This document shows positions 41,934 through 51,500 of a stretch of 64,000 nt of DNA, one piece after another. The stretch's first letter is position 1. Every line of letters begins with the position of its first letter. The notes below the pieces were generated by a model, which saw only the letters and a list, made by a program, of their open reading frames with translations, was not told where the DNA came from and ran no database searches. A program made the position numbers and the translations under genes. The stretch spans positions 1,121,001 to 1,185,000 of the forward strand of contig NZ_CP065589.1 in NCBI RefSeq assembly GCF_021278965.1, in the 5' to 3' direction. The DNA comes from Chryseobacterium capnotolerans (lineage in GTDB: Bacteria; Bacteroidota; Bacteroidia; Flavobacteriales; Weeksellaceae).

Positions 41934-43174
41934 ATGTCCGAAAACGGTGGAACAACGAATAAAAATTTAGATGGTTTTTCTGGTTTTGAAGCCTTTGTGA
42001 TGGCTTCTTCCAATAAATTAGCGGCTGTAGATGCTCCTCCTGCTTCCATAAAAGATTGTCCTACTTTTTGAGCTGCCTTACGATAGCTCGGGTTATTTAA
42101 TATTTGTTGTACTGCCTCTCTCAGATGATTGGCTTTAAATCTGTTGAAATTAAGTCGTTCACCTGCTTCCGTACGCACCACACGTCCTGCAACGTGCGAC
42201 TGGTCATACGCAATAGGAATCACGACTAAAGGAATCCCGTTGGATAAGGTTTCAGAAACGGTATTGTGACCGCCATGGCAAACCACCCCATCAAGATGAG
42301 GTAATAAATCCAACTGCGGAACTTGCTGATACACCATAAAATTGTCCGGCCACTGCTCGAAAAGCTGTGGATCAGAAACTACCACAACCGTTAAATCTTC
42401 TTCTTTAAAAGCATCAACCACCTTTTGGAAGAATGCCTTTTTATGATCGTGATCGAAAGTAGTTCCTATGCTTACTAAAATCTTTTTATTAGTAGCACTT
42501 TTTAATCTATCCCAATCGAATTCACATGAGATCCGTCTTTCGGTAAGAACGGGTCCCGTGAATTGATATTGAGGGGCTAGATCTTCCATTTCCCCAAAGA
42601 AATAGGTTGAGGTTAAAACAAGCGTCAACAGATCTGAAGTTGCCAGAGAACGCTCTTCATTAAAGCCTAGTTCTTTCTGCAGATCAATGATCTGATTGAC
42701 TTCCCATTCGTGAACTTTAGGCAGTTCATTCATGATTTTAATGGCAGCCGGAGCGGTAACGGAAGTTGCACAAGGAATTCCTAATGCTTTTGCCGCTACC
42801 GGAGCAGCAAATAACTGATGGTCACCGATGATTAAATCAGGTTGGTATGTTTTTAATAAAGCAACAATTCCATTATAGCAATGTCTGTTCAGTGGAATAA
42901 GAACTTCTTCGTAAAGGAACTTCACGCTGTCTATTCCGTAGACTACTTTTTTGGAAATAATATCGAGATACTGTTCGCTTTCTTTCTTTTCTGCGTCGGT
43001 CTGATCGTATTGGATCAGTAATAATTTTCCGCCCTCCGGAAGTTTCGCCTCTAAAGTCGGGTCAAGGCTGATCCAGGCTACTTCGTGCCCTCTTTCCAGC
43101 AGCGTAGCACCGATGCTTAAGGTAGGATTGACATGTCCTGTCAAGGGTGGAACTATAAATGCAAATTTAGCCAT
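41930..43174 (-). CDS. UGT/MGT-type glycosyltransferase, first of a tandem pair
   Basis: A 414-residue frame whose first ~395 residues are a complete MGT-type glycosyltransferase (AKFAFIVPPLTGHVNPTLSI at the start; donor motif CHGGHNTVSETLSNGIPLVV and PIAYDQSHVAGR). The last 20 residues, SKFLFVVPPFSDM, are the beginning of the following enzyme, after which the frame stops. If one base is restored, this joins 40773-41933 into a di-domain protein of about 800 residues. It starts 8 bases inside the hydrolase gene. Confidence 0.85.
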   Translation of the reverse strand: MAKFAFIVPPLTGHVNPTLSIGATLLERGHEVAWISLDPTLEAKLPEGGKLLLIQYDQTDAEKKESEQYLDIISKKVVYGIDSVKFLYEEVLIPLNRHCYNGIVALLKTYQPDLIIGDHQLFAAPVAAKALGIPCATSVTAPAAIKIMNELPKVHEWEVNQIIDLQKELGFNEERSLATSDLLTLVLTSTYFFGEMEDLAPQYQFTGPVLTERRISCEFDWDRLKSATNKKILVSIGTTFDHDHKKAFFQKVVDAFKEEDLTVVVVSDPQLFEQWPDNFMVYQQVPQLDLLPHLDGVVCHGGHNTVSETLSNGIPLVVIPIAYDQSHVAGRVVRTEAGERLNFNRFKANHLREAVQQILNNPSYRKAAQKVGQSFMEAGGASTAANLLEEAITKASKPEKPSKFLFVVPPFSDM

Positions 43175-43949
43175 GGTTCTTCGTTAAAATATTAGATAAA
43201 AACTGAGCGATCGTCTCTGCAATCAACTGAGGTTCCTGAATCGGAATATTGTGATCGCCGGAGATTAATTCAAGTTCGGATGAACCGATTTGAGCCTGCA
43301 GCCATTCTCCTGTAGGTCTGCAATTGGAATCAGCACCGTAAAGCAATAAAGTGGAAGCTGTCAATCCATTGAAATCGGCTTCACCAAGGAAATGTTTTTC
43401 CTTAATCATATCTGCTTTGATGCTGGTTTGATTAAACAGAAACTCATACATACGATGGTTCTTTTCCATTTGTCTTTTGCCCATCTGCACTTTGGTAGTA
43501 TCTGTAAAATTGGCTACATAATGTTCAAGGAATTCCTTGCTGTACTCATCAATGATGTTACGGGCTTTTTCGTCCTGAGGATCCGGAGCTTCCATCACCA
43601 CCAGCTGATTAACGCGTTCAGGGTATTTCAATACTGTTTTTAAAGCAATAAGACCGCCGAAGCTATAGCCTACAAGATGTACTTTTTCCAGTTGAAGGTG
43701 ATCTATTAAACCCATCAGATCGGATGACATGTTTTCAAGGTCGTACCCATCCAAAAAGCGTTCACTCATCCCGTGACTTTTCAGATCGTACATCACCACA
43801 TGGAAATGTTTTGCCAGAATAGGGGCAATATTAAAATAATAAATGGACAGGTTACTGAACATACCGTGGATTAAGACCACGGTTTGTTCGGCTCCCTTAT
43901 TGAGTTCCTGTATATGAACTTGTCTGTTATTGACAGTGATTATTGGCAT
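43167..43949 (-). CDS. Alpha/beta hydrolase
   Basis: A 260-residue alpha/beta hydrolase. The oxyanion region is VVLIHGMFSNLSIYYF, the nucleophile elbow HLVGYSFGGLIALK (Ser in GYSFGG), the acid in LLLYGADSNCRPTG and the His in SGDHNIPIQEP. In the operon it lies between the ACP and glycosyltransferase genes, so a role as a thioesterase or lipase that releases the acyl chain is the likely one. It overlaps the ACP gene by ten bases. Confidence 0.85.
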   Translation of the reverse strand: MPIITVNNRQVHIQELNKGAEQTVVLIHGMFSNLSIYYFNIAPILAKHFHVVMYDLKSHGMSERFLDGYDLENMSSDLMGLIDHLQLEKVHLVGYSFGGLIALKTVLKYPERVNQLVVMEAPDPQDEKARNIIDEYSKEFLEHYVANFTDTTKVQMGKRQMEKNHRMYEFLFNQTSIKADMIKEKHFLGEADFNGLTASTLLLYGADSNCRPTGEWLQAQIGSSELELISGDHNIPIQEPQLIAETIAQFLSNILTKNHG

Positions 43950-44239
43950 TCGTAGATATAATTGATGATCATACTAAGGTCAAGATTAATAAGCTGGTCA
44001 AGATCCATAGAAGATAACCAACCTGTAAAGTCGATCTGATCGCCAAAATGCGCCTTGATCTTTTCAGAGAAAGAGACAATCTCGATGCTGTCCATTTCAA
44101 GATCTTTGGTGAATGAACTTTCCGGAGTAATGTCCATCTCCTCTACAAATTCAGCACCTATCACTTCAGTAATAAAACCTTTTAATAAAGTAAAAAGTTC
44201 CTCGTGGTTCATTTTTAATGTTGCGTTTACAGTGTCCAT
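43940..44239 (-). CDS. Acyl carrier protein
   Basis: A 99-residue acyl carrier protein with the phosphopantetheine attachment motif SFTKDLEMDSIEIVSFSEKI (Ser in DSIEI). The ATG at 44239 overlaps the previous gene by 13 bases; a second ATG at 44212 would leave a 14-base gap and remove nine residues before the ACP helix. It presumably carries an acyl group between the megasynthase and tailoring enzymes. The cognate phosphopantetheinyl transferase is fused to the upstream protein. Confidence 0.85.
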   Translation of the reverse strand: MDTVNATLKMNHEELFTLLKGFITEVIGAEFVEEMDITPESSFTKDLEMDSIEIVSFSEKIKAHFGDQIDFTGWLSSMDLDQLINLDLSMIINYIYECQ

Positions 44240-47200
44240 CCGATAATATAATTTTTATGTTTAATAGTTTTGATTTCAATATTGTTGATCCACAAGTGAT
44301 CATCTTTTATAAGTTCGACTTCGAAGGCTTTTGGATTCCCTTTCAGTCCGGTTCCTAAGAACTTTCCGTAGGCTTCTTTGGCTACCCAGAAACGGGTGGT
44401 CCACTCTGCCTGGTCTTTTCCTTTTAATAAGGCTAATTCATTGTCTGTAAATACCAGGTCATAGAATCCTTCGCTGCGTTCTTCCATGAGTTCCATATCA
44501 ATTCCTACAGATTTTCCATATCTCGCAATCCCCACAGCTTCTTTTCCTTTGTGAGCGAGTGAAATATGAATGTCTTCTGTAAAATCACTGATGAGGTAAG
44601 GTTTTCCGACTTCATCTGAACGGATCTCAAAGGTGATTGGGAAGCAGGCATGATTTTTTTCCTGACGAAGAAGGTTTCTAACGGCATCTTTTACCGCTAC
44701 ACGGCTTACCATCCAGTTTTTCTTTTTGTTTGGTAATAATTGCTGATGATGCTGTTTTTCCGTTTGGTTGAAATATCTTTTCAGGATAAAATCCCATGAG
44801 GCGACTCTGGTATAAGCCTGGTGGAAGAAGAATACTTCAGGAGCAATCTCTTCAGAAAGGCGGTTATGCAATGGTGACATGGAAACATTCCACAGTGCAG
44901 CATCAATTTCCAGTCTTCTGTTCTGCCAGCCTGTGATGGCACACCATACTTTTCCGTCTCTTTTCAGAACGATATTAGCAATGGCAAACTCATCGTTAAG
45001 CTCAGTTTGCATACAGGTACATTCAAAAATACCTTCCTGATCGTGCATGTCTCCGAAGAATTCAATATCTCTGATCTTCACCGGGAAAGCTATACGGTCT
45101 TTCACTAAAGTAAGTTGAAGCCAAAGCCCAAATAACTGTCCGGCATTGTCCAATAGAGATCCTTTTCCGCCGTTTCCTTTGATCTTTCCTATGATTCCTT
45201 TGGTTCCAACGGCTGAAACTTCAGTAATTCCCTGGTATTTGTCTCCATGGAACATGTGTGCATCATAAATTTCTTCAGGGGTTCTTTCAATCGGTAAAAG
45301 ATCACCAATGGAAAGATTGAAGGGTGGAGTAGGGATAGGACCTGATTTTAGGGTGACTTCTGCATTGGCGAAGTTCTCAATATCCAGATACGCATGGTTT
45401 TCGCCACGCCATTGTCCTTTTACTGTTTTCTCAAAAGGCTGCGCTACGTTCATCCATTGGAATACACTTACATTCATGATTTTATGAATCAGTGTTCCCG
45501 GTATTTCTGCTTCTGCAATTTCTGCCAGCTGCTCAAAGATCATGGTCATCGGGATTACCGGTTCCATATCGGCTACATGAGCCCAACCTTTAGGCTGTCT
45601 TAATAAGCTGTGGTCGATCAGATATGGATGACTTTCAAGCGTTACGTACAGATCTTTTGTGAAAGTTGTACTTCTCGGTGCTTGTGGAGCTGCATATTGT
45701 GCTACAGGAGCAACCTGAGCAGGACGTGGAATGGTAATCTCCGGACGGTTTTGGAATAAAGTAAGAACTTCTTCCTGCATACGGATCATATCATTAACAT
45801 TGTCCTGGAATGCCTGTACCAACGGATGACCACTTTTGGCAGTCATGGCTGAAGCTGAGGCAGTGTATTGTTTTGGTGTTTCAAAGGCTTGAGCTAAGGC
45901 TTTTACTTCTTTAAAGTTTCGGATAATAGGGGAACCTAATTCCAGTTTAATGCCTTTTCCTGATGCTTTTTTTGATTGCTGTTGAAGCTCTAAAAAGTCA
46001 AGAGCAATGGTTTTTCCTTCTACAAATAACGAAGCGACAACACGTTGTAGCTGTGCCAATGCAGAACGGGCAGGGACACTGGAAGGAATGGTGCTGAATG
46101 CTTTTCCTTTTAAAGTATCATCAATAAACCCGATCAGCCCGCCGGTACCTACCTGAATGAATACTCTGGCGCCTTCTTCGTATAGTTTATCGGTCAGTTC
46201 ACGGAAACGGACAGGCTCTACCAAATGCTCGGCACTCAGTTTTCTGATCGCTGCCTGATCTGCTGGATAAGGTTCTAAAGTCGTCGCAGACCATAACGGA
46301 ATCTTTGTTTTCTGGAACTGTGCTTTTTCCATTCCGGCAAGGATCACATCCAGTTTATCAGCGATAAAAGGAGAGTGGAATCCGGATTGGAACGGAAGTA
46401 CCTGATGGAAGATCTGTTTTGATTTTAATAACGGAACCAATTCGTCCAATGCGGCATTGCTACCACAAAGAATCACCTGATTAGGACAGTTATCGTTAGA
46501 AATATACAGGTCTGAAATTTCTGAAATAAAAGGCTGCACGACCTCAATTCCGGCTCCGATGGCAATAAATTTAGAATCTTTTAGTTCAAAAGTTTCCGGA
46601 TTCAATACATCAATTAGGGCTTTTACAGAATTGGCTTCTGCCAGCTCAGATGAATATCCTGCCAGCCATTCTCCTAAACTGTGTCCTGCATTCATATCCG
46701 GGATAATTCCCAGTTTTTTCAATGAATTGTCAAGGATACTGCAATTGTTGAAGATGTTTAAAGCATCGGTTAAAAGGCCTTCTCCTTCAGTTTCTATAGG
46801 CGCTGTTAATCCGAAATAACGGCTAACACTGTCTACTTCACCTTTTGCCAGTCCATCTAATCCAGGGAATACAAAGGCTACTTTACCGCCATCTTTTAAT
46901 AATGGGGTAGAAGTGTACCAGATGTCCTGTTTGTTTTTCCAGATCAGGTTTTTAGAAACAATTTTAAGGGCTTTTTCTACTCTTGCAGGCGTAGGATCGA
47001 ATATCGCTACTCTGAAATCTCCTTCACCTGTTATAGTTTCATTATTTTTTAATGCAGAAACTAATTCAGCGTGGGTAGGTCTCGCTAATAGCAATACCGT
47101 GTCTTTTTTCGGCATATCATAGCCTTCAAGAACAACGTGTGCATTGATTCCACCAAATCCGAAAGCGTTGACTGCTGCTACTTTTGGCAGTCCGGTTTTT

Positions 47201-48492
47201 GACCAGTTTTTAGCTTCCTGTACAGGTTCAAATCTTGTGTTCTGCATGTCTGCAGTAGGATTTTCACAGTATAAGGTTGGTGGTAAAGTATCGTGGTGTA
47301 AAGCCAGACAGGTTTTAATTAATCCTGCGATTCCGGCAGCCGGCATGGCATGGCCGATATTGGATTTTACAGAACCGATTCCTGCTACCGGAGCAGCTTC
47401 TTCTTTCCCAAAAAACTGTGCTAAGGTCTGAAGTTCTGTTTTATCTCCAAGCGGAGTTCCGGTTCCATGAGCTTCAAGGTAACCTACTTTATTTTTATCC
47501 AGATCAGCATTGATCCAGGCTTGTTCTAACGCTTTCAGCTGACCTTTTACGGATGGGCTCATCACGCTGGTTCCATTACCATCACTACTGACACCCACAC
47601 CTTTGATCACTGCATAGATTTTATCCTGATCGCGAACAGCATCTTCCAATCGTTTTAACACGACGAAACCACAACCTTCTCCAATCAGTAATCCATCAGC
47701 ATCCATACTGAAGGGTTTGATCTGTTGTTGACGGGACATTGCTCCTAATTGAGCAAAAATACTCCAGAAAGCAGCATTTTGTCCGGTGTGAACACCTCCG
47801 GCGATCATCATATCAGAACGACCTCTCTGAAGTTCCTGTACAGCATGATCTACAGCGATTAAAGCACTGGCACAAGCGGCATCCACAGTAAAAGCAACGC
47901 CTCCAAGATCAAAACGGTTGGCTACCAATGAAGCTACCAGATTGGGAATCAATCCCATGGCAGTGTCAGCAGCGAAACGTCCTTTTCTTTCCTGGAAAGC
48001 ATGTTTTACTTTTTCAATATCAGCAGAAGATACCTGAGGCAGCAATTCCTGTAATAAGGAGGAGATCTGCTCTCCGGTTCTTACAATTTCAATGGCACGG
48101 GTAGCTCCCGGCCCGGTATAATTTCCTTTTCCAATGATAATTCCTGCTTTTTCAAGGGAAGTATTCTTTTGAAATACTCCGGCATCTTCCAAAGCTTTCT
48201 GAACTAAATCTAGGGTCAGTAAATGATCGGGTTCAGTTCCTTCCACAGCAAGGGGTAAAATTCCAAAGCTGGTAGGATTAAACTCATAATCAGGAATAAA
48301 CCCGCCTCGTTGGCAATAGAAACGATCGACAGGGTTGGTGGCATCACTAAAGTGTACCGGATCTATCCTATCTGCCGGAGCGGATTGGGTAGAATCTACT
48401 TTATTGACAATATTCTGCCAAAAAGTATGGGCATCCTGCGCCCCGGGAAAGACGCAGGATAGTCCAATTACAGCAACATCTGTTTTTTTCAT
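44227..48492 (-). CDS. PUFA-synthase-like protein: KS-AT-DH-PPTase
   Basis: From ATG 48492 the protein is 1421 residues. Domains in order: ketosynthase (about 1-440; Cys 207 in FTVDAACASA, then EAHGTGTPLGDKTEL and SNIGHAMPAAG), acyltransferase (about 530-840; AGHSLGEWLAGY), a hot-dog dehydratase (about 970-1200; SHPYLIDHSLLRQP) and a phosphopantetheinyl transferase (about 1235-1415; SVGIDMELMEERSE and FWVAKEAYGKFLGTG). A longer frame opens at 48558 but would overlap the previous gene; 48492 leaves a 20-base gap and gives a standard KS start. The combination resembles PfaC-like proteins of secondary lipid synthases. Confidence 0.85.
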   Translation of the reverse strand: MKKTDVAVIGLSCVFPGAQDAHTFWQNIVNKVDSTQSAPADRIDPVHFSDATNPVDRFYCQRGGFIPDYEFNPTSFGILPLAVEGTEPDHLLTLDLVQKALEDAGVFQKNTSLEKAGIIIGKGNYTGPGATRAIEIVRTGEQISSLLQELLPQVSSADIEKVKHAFQERKGRFAADTAMGLIPNLVASLVANRFDLGGVAFTVDAACASALIAVDHAVQELQRGRSDMMIAGGVHTGQNAAFWSIFAQLGAMSRQQQIKPFSMDADGLLIGEGCGFVVLKRLEDAVRDQDKIYAVIKGVGVSSDGNGTSVMSPSVKGQLKALEQAWINADLDKNKVGYLEAHGTGTPLGDKTELQTLAQFFGKEEAAPVAGIGSVKSNIGHAMPAAGIAGLIKTCLALHHDTLPPTLYCENPTADMQNTRFEPVQEAKNWSKTGLPKVAAVNAFGFGGINAHVVLEGYDMPKKDTVLLLARPTHAELVSALKNNETITGEGDFRVAIFDPTPARVEKALKIVSKNLIWKNKQDIWYTSTPLLKDGGKVAFVFPGLDGLAKGEVDSVSRYFGLTAPIETEGEGLLTDALNIFNNCSILDNSLKKLGIIPDMNAGHSLGEWLAGYSSELAEANSVKALIDVLNPETFELKDSKFIAIGAGIEVVQPFISEISDLYISNDNCPNQVILCGSNAALDELVPLLKSKQIFHQVLPFQSGFHSPFIADKLDVILAGMEKAQFQKTKIPLWSATTLEPYPADQAAIRKLSAEHLVEPVRFRELTDKLYEEGARVFIQVGTGGLIGFIDDTLKGKAFSTIPSSVPARSALAQLQRVVASLFVEGKTIALDFLELQQQSKKASGKGIKLELGSPIIRNFKEVKALAQAFETPKQYTASASAMTAKSGHPLVQAFQDNVNDMIRMQEEVLTLFQNRPEITIPRPAQVAPVAQYAAPQAPRSTTFTKDLYVTLESHPYLIDHSLLRQPKGWAHVADMEPVIPMTMIFEQLAEIAEAEIPGTLIHKIMNVSVFQWMNVAQPFEKTVKGQWRGENHAYLDIENFANAEVTLKSGPIPTPPFNLSIGDLLPIERTPEEIYDAHMFHGDKYQGITEVSAVGTKGIIGKIKGNGGKGSLLDNAGQLFGLWLQLTLVKDRIAFPVKIRDIEFFGDMHDQEGIFECTCMQTELNDEFAIANIVLKRDGKVWCAITGWQNRRLEIDAALWNVSMSPLHNRLSEEIAPEVFFFHQAYTRVASWDFILKRYFNQTEKQHHQQLLPNKKKNWMVSRVAVKDAVRNLLRQEKNHACFPITFEIRSDEVGKPYLISDFTEDIHISLAHKGKEAVGIARYGKSVGIDMELMEERSEGFYDLVFTDNELALLKGKDQAEWTTRFWVAKEAYGKFLGTGLKGNPKAFEVELIKDDHLWINNIEIKTIKHKNYIIGWTL

Positions 48493-48511
48493 GCTTAGTG
48501 TATACAGAGGG

Positions 48512-51500
48512 TTACCAATTATTTCCTGACATGATAAGCACTTGGCTTTCAGTTCCATATTTTATTTCGTTAAGGAAGATTTCTTTTCCTTCATCCAATG
48601 GAATCATGGAAATTCCTCTACGTTCGTATTCAGATTCAAGGGTGGAAGAAACCATTCCTGCTCCTTTCCAAGGTCCCCAGTTGATGGAGATAACCTTTCC
48701 TTTTAATCTTTTATTCAGAGCGTTAGCGTAATCATCCAGTACACTGTTGGCAGCCGCATAATCTGTCTGTCCTTTGTTGCCGTATACCGATGCGATACTT
48801 GAGAATAGAACAACGAACTGGCAGTCTGTACGAAGCTGTTCAGCCAATACACGAAGTGGTTTTACTTTGGTATCAAATACACGTCCGAATGAGGAAGTGG
48901 TTTTTTGTTTGAATAATTTATCTTCTAAAAGACCTGCTCCGTGGATTACTCCATCTAAACGGTTGTATTTTTCATAAATACCGCTGATTAGGTTGCTTAA
49001 TCCTTCTTCATCACAAAGATCTAAAGATTGATAAATGATCGTATTTCCAAGCGCTTCCATATCACGGATGGTGCGTAGGATCTGGTTGTTTTTATAAATT
49101 TTTGTGGTCTCTTTTTCAATTTCAGCAGGAGAAGTGAATTTTCCAGATTTAATCAAATAAGCTCTGATTTCTTCCTTGGTTTTCATTCCTTCGAATTCTT
49201 TTGCCGAAGCTTCATTTCTTGGGTCTGCTGATCTTCCAACTAAAATATAAGTACATGGATATGCTTGAGACATATGTTTCACCAATTCTGCAGTGATTCC
49301 CTGTGCGCCTCCAAGTACCAATACCACTGATTTCTGATCTAAATGAATGTGTGCTTCATTTAAACTTGTGGACAATGGGGAAGGGATAATGTCTACCTTA
49401 TGTCTTTGCTCGTTTTTATAGATCACTTCAGCAGGTTTATCGTTGGTTAAGATTTCCTTTAAAGTGATTTCAGCGATCTGATCTACTTCTTGGGGAGTGC
49501 TTAAGCTGATGAATCTGCAAGTTGTGTGATCGAATTCTCTCGCCAAGCTCTTGAAAAGTCCCGGATACCCTTGATGATGACGTAAAACACTTACATCAGT
49601 TACTTCCTGAATATGAGCTGCAATATCAGAGATTAAATACACCCATTTTGCTTTATCAAAATCAAGTTTTTTAATCAAATCAACATGATCGATGATGCTT
49701 GGCTTATCTGTTGCTGAGAACAGATCTAGCATAATTAATCCATCAACATGGGATAGATCCTTGTCTGCGTCTACCAATTCTACGATAGCTCCGTGTTTTT
49801 CCAACTCAGTTTTAATCGCTGAGGTTTGTTTACTATCATCCTGAGTGATGGCGAAACGTTTTCCCTGAAGAACTTCTGTATTTTGTACTGAAGAAGCATC
49901 TGTAGGGGTAATGTCAAAACGAAGACGTGATAATACATTGTTGGTAGGTTCAGAAGTTACTTCTTCCTTTACTTCGTTTTTTGTTTCAGTAGTGTCACCG
50001 CTCATTTCATTGATCCAGCTTGCCAATCCACGAAGGGTTTTAATAGCTGCAAGTTTTTCCATCACATCATCTGCCTGCTCAAGATTTTCTCCGAAACCGA
50101 TCTTGTTTTTAAGATCTGCAATGATTTCCATACGCTTGATGGAATCAATACTAAGGTCTGCTTCTAAATCTAAGTCTAATCCTAGCATTTCTTTCGGATA
50201 TCCTGTTTTCTCGCTTACGATATTTAAAATACCGTTTTGAAGGTCTTCTAATGATAAAGCAGACTTAGCCTGTGGTGTTGAAACCGCTTCAGCAGCTGTT
50301 CCGTTTTTTTCAGGAGCGGTTGTAGCTTCAGCTCCTGAGAATTCAGTAAGCCATGATACTAATCCGCTTAGAGTTTTGATAGCAGCCAATTGTTCCATCA
50401 CCATATCTTCATTGGTGTTTCCGTTAGCTAATGTGCCTAACTCGCTGCGAAGTGTTCCGATGATTTCCACTCTTTTGATAGAGTCGATACTCAAGTCAGC
50501 TTCAAGGTCCATTTCCATTCCCAGCATTTCCTGAGGATATCCTGTTTTATCACTTACAACCTGTAGTAATAAAGCTTTGATATCTCTTGTTGGAGCAGCT
50601 TTTACAGCAACGGCAGTAGCTGCTACTGCAACAGTTGCCTGTTGAACTTGTTGTACAGGGATTGTACGTTCAGGAGAAGGAGTCTGGATTGGTGTATTAT
50701 AAACAGGCATTGGGTTCACCTGAGGATTCTGTCCCATAAAGGAAAGCATCACATCACGTTGTGCCTGTATCATTAATTTCATACTGTTTAAATATTCCTG
50801 CAGCATACGTTCTGCCGTAGATAGGCCTTCCGGTGCAGGAGCTTGCGTATTGTGAGTCGTAAAATTGTTCATAGGAATAGGATTTATGATAGGGAGTGCA
50901 CCATTAGCAGGCAGTGAACCTGTTGTCGGATGTGCAGCCTGTCCGTTAACACGCCAGATGGCAGGGCTTTTCTTGTACAATTCAGGCTGATTGATATCAA
51001 CAAGCTGAACGAAACGGCCATCGAAAAGTTTCTCAATATTGAAGCTGCGCCCTGTTCCTAAATACTGAGCCAACATGCACAATAAATGAGTAAACTTGTT
51101 ACGGCTGCTGTCTTCAACATATAAAGTCAACTGGTCTTTTTCAAGACATGATTTTGCCAATCCTGTAAGGACTTTTCCAGGTCCTACCTCAATGAAGATT
51201 CTTGCTCCATCGTTATACATCGCCTGCATCTGCTCAACGAATCTTACCGGCTGTACCAGGTGATCAGTCAATCTTTCTTTGATATCTGAAGGATTCGAAG
51301 GATATACGTTTGCTGTTGTGTTAGACCATACAGGGATCTGCATTTCCTGGAAAGGAACGTCTTTTAATACATCAGCATATAAACCTTTAGATTTTGCCAA
51401 TAATGGGCTGTGGAATGCACAGGCAACTTCAAGTTTCTTAGCAGAGATACCTTCCTGTTTAAGAACTTCCAATAGTTTATTAATCGCTGGAGTACTTCCT

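Noticed and set aside
49911..50240. Plus-strand frames opposite the lipid synthase genes
   Set aside because: They are antisense shadows of long, well-supported coding regions with clear domains.
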